A stretch of 9,683 nucleotides of DNA from an uncultured Oxalobacteraceae bacterium (GTDB taxonomy: Bacteria; Pseudomonadota; Gammaproteobacteria; Burkholderiales; Burkholderiaceae_D): the NCBI GenBank assembly GCA_937996605.1, contig CALKVB010000703.1, forward strand, positions 1 to 9,683. Direction: 5' to 3'. The notes beneath the pieces are model-generated. The model saw only the letters and a list, made by a program, of their open reading frames with translations. It did not search any database and was not told where the DNA came from. A program made the translations under genes and the position numbers. Below are positions 6,586 through 9,683 of the stretch, piece after piece (the stretch's first letter is position 1; each line of letters begins with the position of its first letter).

Positions 6586-8037
6586 TTATTTTTTTCTAAG
6601 CAGTGTGAGCCTCTGCTGTGCATGCTCGCTAATCGGGTCGAGTGTAAGACATTTCTCATAATTCAAGATTGCATTTGTGAGATCGCCGACTTTCTCATAT
6701 GCCTCGGCGAGACTATCGTAAGCATTGACACTCTTGGGGAACAAATAAACGCCAAGTTTAAAGATAGAGATCGCATCATCATTTTTATTCGAGCCAAGCA
6801 ATCCATAGGCCCACTCGTTTAAGACATCTTCGCGCAAGTAAAAGTTTTGATTTGTTTTTCTCAAATGCTCGTAGATTTCTATCGCGCTAGAAAACCCTTT
6901 TTGTTCAAGTGCAAGAACGAATTCCTCCGGAGGGAGATATTGTCGCAGACGCCACTCACGATTAATAAAATGATGTCCGAGATCGATCACATCGCCGCTA
7001 TTAGAAAGAATGACGATACCGCGACGTCCGGACCGATCAAAAATGATCATCGACTTATAGCCAAAAGTAGAACCTGAATGCTTCATGACAGTAGTACCGT
7101 ATTTGCTGTGTACGCTCCATGCCAATGTTGTTTCAGGCGCCTCAGAAAAGGGCATTTGCATGCGTTTCACAGCTGCACCAACTGAAGAACTATCTGGATG
7201 CATATTCGCCGCTAAAAATTTGAGCATATCATTAGCAGATGAGCGCAGCGCGCCAGCACCTGGCATCGCTGGAAGATCCCAATTCTTCACTGGATTTCCC
7301 TGAAGGTCGTGGGGACGAGTAAGGTTTTCAGTCATGCGTGCCGTCATCATCACTCCGGTGTCATACATACCCAGCGGTACTGTTATGCGCTCTTTAACCA
7401 AGCTATCAAAATCTTTGTGACCGATGAGCGTCAACACATGCCCCAATAGACCAACACCGACATTCGAATACTCAGTTTTTTCGCCAATGTCTCTCGTCAA
7501 CTGGAATCTCGATAAGAATTCGTACATCTGTTGCACGGTATAGTCAGCAATCGGGTTCAAAGGATCTTTCGAGACCAAATTATCTGGCCATTCGGGCAAT
7601 CCCGATGTATGGTTTGCGAGGTCAAGAAAAGTAATTTGCTTACCGTTTCGACTTGGCATCTTGACGTGCTTAGGTAAGTAATCAGCAACCGAATCGGTGA
7701 GTTTGAGCTCACCCTTGTTTGCCATGTCTGCTAGCAACAAAGAGGTAAATAATTTGGTGACAGAGCCCAATTCGAATATGGATGCGCCATCGACTAAACG
7801 TTGCGACTGCTGACCAAATCGACCGTAGCTAATCACTCTCGCGCCTTGTTCGTCAATGACGCCAACAACAAGGCCGACTCCTTGCTTTTCACGATCTATC
7901 CTTTGCTGGATGACCTTCAATATTTCGTCGTCTGACAATAAGGGGTTGAGTTTGGTACTCGCGAGGACGTCGAAGTGTCCAAACAAACAAATAAACAGAA
8001 ACCCACAAACAATTTTCTTGAATAACGGTACAAACAT
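6586..8037 (-). CDS. Secreted beta-lactamase-fold serine hydrolase with C-terminal TPR tail
   Basis: A 483-residue protein. Residues 1-27 (FVPLFKKIVCGFLFICLFG, then HFDVLA before STKL) form a signal peptide. The beta-lactamase-related (class C / DD-peptidase) domain spans about 35-360 with all three motifs: Ser92-x-x-Lys95 in FELGSVTKLF, Tyr190-Ser191-Asn192 in EYSNVG, and His320-Ser321-Gly322 in KHSGSTFGY in place of KTG. NHTSGLP (142-148) and PGAGALRSSANDM (259-271) are also typical of the family. Residues about 400-475 form two TPR-like helix pairs, including AYDSLAEAYEKVGD and AILNYEKCLTLDP. Members include esterases, D-aminopeptidases and peptidoglycan-linked enzymes; true antibiotic resistance is not implied, and the substrate is unknown. 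ATG at 8037 is chosen over ATG at 8103 because it begins the signal peptide and has GAGGAA with a 7-base spacer. Confidence 0.92.
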   Translation of the reverse strand: MFVPLFKKIVCGFLFICLFGHFDVLASTKLNPLLSDDEILKVIQQRIDREKQGVGLVVGVIDEQGARVISYGRFGQQSQRLVDGASIFELGSVTKLFTSLLLADMANKGELKLTDSVADYLPKHVKMPSRNGKQITFLDLANHTSGLPEWPDNLVSKDPLNPIADYTVQQMYEFLSRFQLTRDIGEKTEYSNVGVGLLGHVLTLIGHKDFDSLVKERITVPLGMYDTGVMMTARMTENLTRPHDLQGNPVKNWDLPAMPGAGALRSSANDMLKFLAANMHPDSSSVGAAVKRMQMPFSEAPETTLAWSVHSKYGTTVMKHSGSTFGYKSMIIFDRSGRRGIVILSNSGDVIDLGHHFINREWRLRQYLPPEEFVLALEQKGFSSAIEIYEHLRKTNQNFYLREDVLNEWAYGLLGSNKNDDAISIFKLGVYLFPKSVNAYDSLAEAYEKVGDLTNAILNYEKCLTLDPISEHAQQRLTLLRKK

Positions 8038-8044
8038 TTTTACT

Positions 8045-8050
8045 TTCCTC
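8045..8050 (-). promoter_or_regulatory. Ribosome binding site that fixes the serine-hydrolase start
   Basis: GAGGAA on the minus strand, seven bases before the ATG at 8037. The longer frame from 8103 has no comparable site and would put 22 polar, basic residues before the signal peptide. Confidence 0.7.
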
Positions 8051-8074
8051 TTTTCCGGACGAGATATCCTAGAT

Positions 8075-8103
8075 CGAATACCAATCAGCAATTTTTGTGC
8101 CAA
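8075..8103 (-). promoter_or_regulatory. Candidate sigma-70-like promoter for the serine hydrolase
   Basis: On the minus strand TTGGCA (8098-8103, five of six matches to the -35 consensus) is followed after 17 bases by TATTCG (8075-8080), a poor -10. Transcription would start near 8068, between the two possible start codons, which fits translation from 8037. The weak -10 keeps this tentative. Confidence 0.3.
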
Positions 8104-8146
8104 CGGCGATCCGCGCTTACAGCTAGAGAAAGAATGAAAGAAACTA

Positions 8147-8182
8147 TGTCCGCCCCACGATAAATGTGTCCGCTGTTGTCCG
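8147..8182. repeat. Three TGTCCG direct repeats at 20- and 10-bp spacing
   Basis: TGTCCG occurs at 8147-8152, 8167-8172 and 8177-8182, with a partial TGTCTTG at 8191. The copies start 20 and then 10 bp apart, so all fall on one face of the helix. They lie 110-145 bp upstream of the serine-hydrolase start and outside any gene. They could be a regulator binding array or the end of a lost insertion sequence. Confidence 0.55.
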
Positions 8183-8224
8183 AAATAGAATGTCTTGCGA
8201 TGAAGTCACTCGTTTTAACAGGCA

Positions 8225-8256
8225 AAAAAATACCGGTATGAAGACCGGTATTTTTT
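8225..8256. terminator. Perfect bidirectional intrinsic terminator after the MerR-type gene
   Basis: AAAAAATACCGGT (8225-8237) and ACCGGTATTTTTT (8244-8256) form a perfect 13-bp stem with a 6-nt loop, ending in a T run on either strand. It starts 6 bp after the merR-type stop on the minus strand and should end the ihfA-merR transcript. Confidence 0.93.
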
Positions 8257-8262
8257 ACTACT

Positions 8263-8637
8263 TTATAAGCTTAGCAGTGATAGCAACTCTTTCAACTCTG
8301 TTCTAATTTGGTGAAAGCTCATTGGTTCTTGCGTTGTCGGCACCACTTTCACTTCCTCATGTGTCACCTGATTATTGAGCTTATTACGAGCGCCATTGAT
8401 GGTAAAACCTTGGTCATAAAGCAGCTCACGAATACGACGAATCAGCAGAACTTCGTGATGCTGATAATAACGACGATTTCCGCGACGCTTTACCGGTTTG
8501 AGCTGGGCAAATTCTTGCTCCCAATAGCGCAGCACGTGTGGCTTCACTCCACATAAATCACTTACCTCACCAATCGTAAAATACCGTTTAGCGGGAATCG
8601 GCGGCAGCACGAAATTTTCCATGGCGGCGTCACTCAT
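8263..8637 (-). CDS. MerR-family transcriptional regulator, ihfA-linked type
   Basis: A 124-residue DNA-binding protein. The winged helix-turn-helix is at about 18-85: KRYFTIGEVSDLCGVKPHVL is the first helix-turn-helix, RYWEQEF follows, then the wing RRGNRRYYQHHEV and helix LLIRRIRELLYDQGFTING. The C-terminal part (86-124) is short and polar, ending in a leucine-rich helix probably used for dimer contact. No cysteine cluster for metal binding is seen, so it is not a metal sensor of the MerR/CueR kind. A gene of this type commonly follows ihfA in beta- and gammaproteobacteria; its targets are not known to me. It starts 8 bp after the ihfA stop without a clear ribosome site of its own, suggesting translational coupling, and it ends at a strong terminator. 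Confidence 0.92.
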   Translation of the reverse strand: MSDAAMENFVLPPIPAKRYFTIGEVSDLCGVKPHVLRYWEQEFAQLKPVKRRGNRRYYQHHEVLLIRRIRELLYDQGFTINGARNKLNNQVTHEEVKVVPTTQEPMSFHQIRTELKELLSLLSL

Positions 8638-8645
8638 ATCGACAA

Positions 8646-9071
8646 TTAGGCTGCGTTAGCTACATTAAATGGATGAGGCGTATGAAGGTCTTCTACCATG
8701 CCCTTCAGTTTTTGACTGGCATGGAAGGTCACAACGCGACGCGCTGTGATGGGAATTTCTTCTCCCGTTTTTGGATTACGACCAGGGCGCTGTGGTTTGT
8801 CGCGCAATTGAAAATTTCCAAAGCCGGATAACTTCACTTCGGCACCACGTTCCAAGGCGTCACGAATTTCGCCAAAGAAGGTTTCAACCATATCCTTAGC
8901 TTCGCGCTTGTTCAACCCCACTTGCTCAAACAGCAGTTCAGCGAGCTCGGCTTTCGTCAAGGTCGGCAAATCTTTCTCTGCCTTAGAACGTGCCTGCGCT
9001 TCGCGCACTGCACGTTTCAAATCTTCGTCCAACATGGTTTGAAGATCTGCAGGATTTACTTCATTTATCAT
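8646..9071 (-). CDS. ihfA: Integration host factor subunit alpha
   Basis: A 141-residue DNA-bending protein that with IhfB forms the IHF heterodimer, a nucleoid protein acting in transcription, replication and site-specific recombination. Residues about 37-128 are the canonical HU/IHF fold: TLTKAELAELLFEQVGLNKR helices, then VKLSGFGNFQLRDK and the DNA-wrapping arm PGRNPKTGEEIPI with the intercalating proline, then RRVVTFHASQKLK. Residues 1-36 are a polar, charged extension absent from the roughly 100-residue enterobacterial protein; longer IhfA proteins are known in betaproteobacteria. ATG at 9071 has AGGT with a 6-base spacer. ATG at codon 13 is an alternative but lacks a visible ribosome site. 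pheT lies upstream and the merR-type gene 8 bp downstream. Confidence 0.95.
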   Translation of the reverse strand: MINEVNPADLQTMLDEDLKRAVREAQARSKAEKDLPTLTKAELAELLFEQVGLNKREAKDMVETFFGEIRDALERGAEVKLSGFGNFQLRDKPQRPGRNPKTGEEIPITARRVVTFHASQKLKGMVEDLHTPHPFNVANAA

Positions 9072-9142
9072 TGTGAACCTATCTCTGTTTCTGTTTTTCT
9101 TGTTTGTGCCACACTACAGAAAATCACATGTAATAAGCGCTC

Positions 9143-9196
9143 AAAAAACACGTTGACGCTCTACCCTGCCTTGCATTCTGGCATTGAGAGCGTCAA
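9143..9196 (-). terminator. Hairpin plus T run between pheT and ihfA (terminator or attenuator)
   Basis: TTGACGCTCT (9153-9162) and AGAGCGTCAA (9187-9196) pair perfectly over 10 bp. The 24-nt loop can form an inner TGCC/GGCA stem. On the minus strand a run of six T (9143-9148) follows four bases after the stem. It lies 40 bp after the pheT stop and could end or reduce read-through into ihfA. Confidence 0.6.
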
Positions 9197-9235
9197 GCTT
9201 TACACCAATATCTAAATAAAAACTCTATTTAAAAT

Positions 9236-9683
9236 CTAACGTAGTCTTGCCGAAACAGCGGCAGCTGCAGCACTCACCAAAGCCGTCATCGCTTGCTCAA
9301 CTGTTTCATCTTGTAAGGTATTCTGAGTATCTTGCAAGCTAAAGCGGAATGCAAGACTTTTCTCATCATTTTCCAAACCTTTGCCACGATATTCGTCAAA
9401 TAAAACAAGGTCTTGCACGATTTTGCAAGATTCTGCTTTGTTTATTTCTGCGTGGAAAATATCAATCAAGTTTTGAGCAGAAACCGTTTGCTTCACCACC
9501 AAAGCCAAATCACGACGTACGGCAGGGAAACGCGACACGGCTTTGGCTTGGATGGTGTGTCGTGCTAACAGCGGCTGTAAATCAAGTTCAAAGTAGATGG
9601 GCGCTGCCACTAAATCGTATTTCTGTACCCATGGCGGATGCAGCTCACCCAAAATACCGACCACTTTGCCGTCCAGCAACACT
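9236..9683 (-). CDS. pheT: Phenylalanyl-tRNA synthetase beta subunit, C-terminal part (5' end outside window)
   Basis: The last 148 residues of PheT, ending in TAG at 9236-9238. The frame is open to the right edge, so the apparent GTG start at 9682 is only an internal valine codon. Early residues KVVGILGELHPPWVQKYDL and APIYFELDLQPLL match the end of the B5/core region. Residues about 55-147 are the ferredoxin-fold anticodon-binding domain, with the hallmark SRFPAVRRDLALVV, DLVLFDEYRGKGLENDEKS and LAFRFSLQDTQNTLQDE. Together with PheS it charges tRNA-Phe in the cytoplasm as an alpha2-beta2 enzyme. The order pheT-ihfA-merR confirms the call. Only about a fifth of a normal 800-residue protein is visible. 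Confidence 0.97.
   Translation of the reverse strand, partial: VLLDGKVVGILGELHPPWVQKYDLVAAPIYFELDLQPLLARHTIQAKAVSRFPAVRRDLALVVKQTVSAQNLIDIFHAEINKAESCKIVQDLVLFDEYRGKGLENDEKSLAFRFSLQDTQNTLQDETVEQAMTALVSAAAAAVSARLR

Noticed and set aside
8104..8262. A tRNA gene downstream of the MerR-type gene, where some genomes carry tRNA-Pro
   Set aside because: No cloverleaf arms or T-loop sequence are visible; the stretch holds only TGTCCG repeats and the terminator.

Overview
The window looks like chromosomal DNA from a betaproteobacterium, most likely Burkholderiales of the Oxalobacteraceae type. The main reason is the right end: on the minus strand pheT, ihfA and a MerR-family regulator lie in the order typical of beta/gammaproteobacterial chromosomes. 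IhfA carries a long N-terminal extension, and GC looks moderate by eye, as in genera such as Undibacterium. The genus is an inference from gene order and protein style; no search was run.

Layout, left to right. (1) 2-295, plus strand: the C-terminal end of an unrecognised protein, closed by a hairpin that can serve both strands. (2) 371-2929, minus strand: a probable three-gene unit, transcribed as a secreted TPR protein, then a small four-helix membrane protein, then a membrane-anchored PHB-depolymerase/feruloyl-esterase-like hydrolase. (3) 2930-3411: a gene-free stretch with a five-copy 14-bp tandem repeat and a strong hairpin. (4) 3412-5311, minus strand: a LytS-like membrane histidine kinase followed at once by its LytTR response regulator. 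(5) 5312-5880: a second gene-free stretch with a palindrome just upstream of the kinase and a possible gene remnant. (6) 5881-6570, plus strand: a seven-helix-like membrane protein. (7) 6586-8037, minus strand, tail-to-tail with the previous gene: a secreted serine beta-lactamase-fold hydrolase with a C-terminal TPR tail. (8) 8038-8262: an intergenic stretch with a candidate promoter, three TGTCCG repeats and a perfect bidirectional terminator. (9) 8263-9683, minus strand: merR-type gene, ihfA and the 3' end of pheT, with a terminator- or attenuator-like hairpin between pheT and ihfA.

How it works together. The right end is housekeeping (phenylalanyl-tRNA synthetase, nucleoid architecture). 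The centre is a sensory pair whose targets are not known. The 14-bp array lies directly behind the regulator gene and upstream of the TPR/membrane/esterase unit, so control of that unit by the pair is a testable guess. The envelope proteins (TPR protein, esterase, serine hydrolase) all point to the periplasm or membrane surface. Nothing here is a clear defence system, prophage, CRISPR array or complete mobile element. The least explained items are the 14-bp array, a 12-bp tandem repeat in front of the esterase that can encode a hydrophobic helix, and the TGTCCG cluster.
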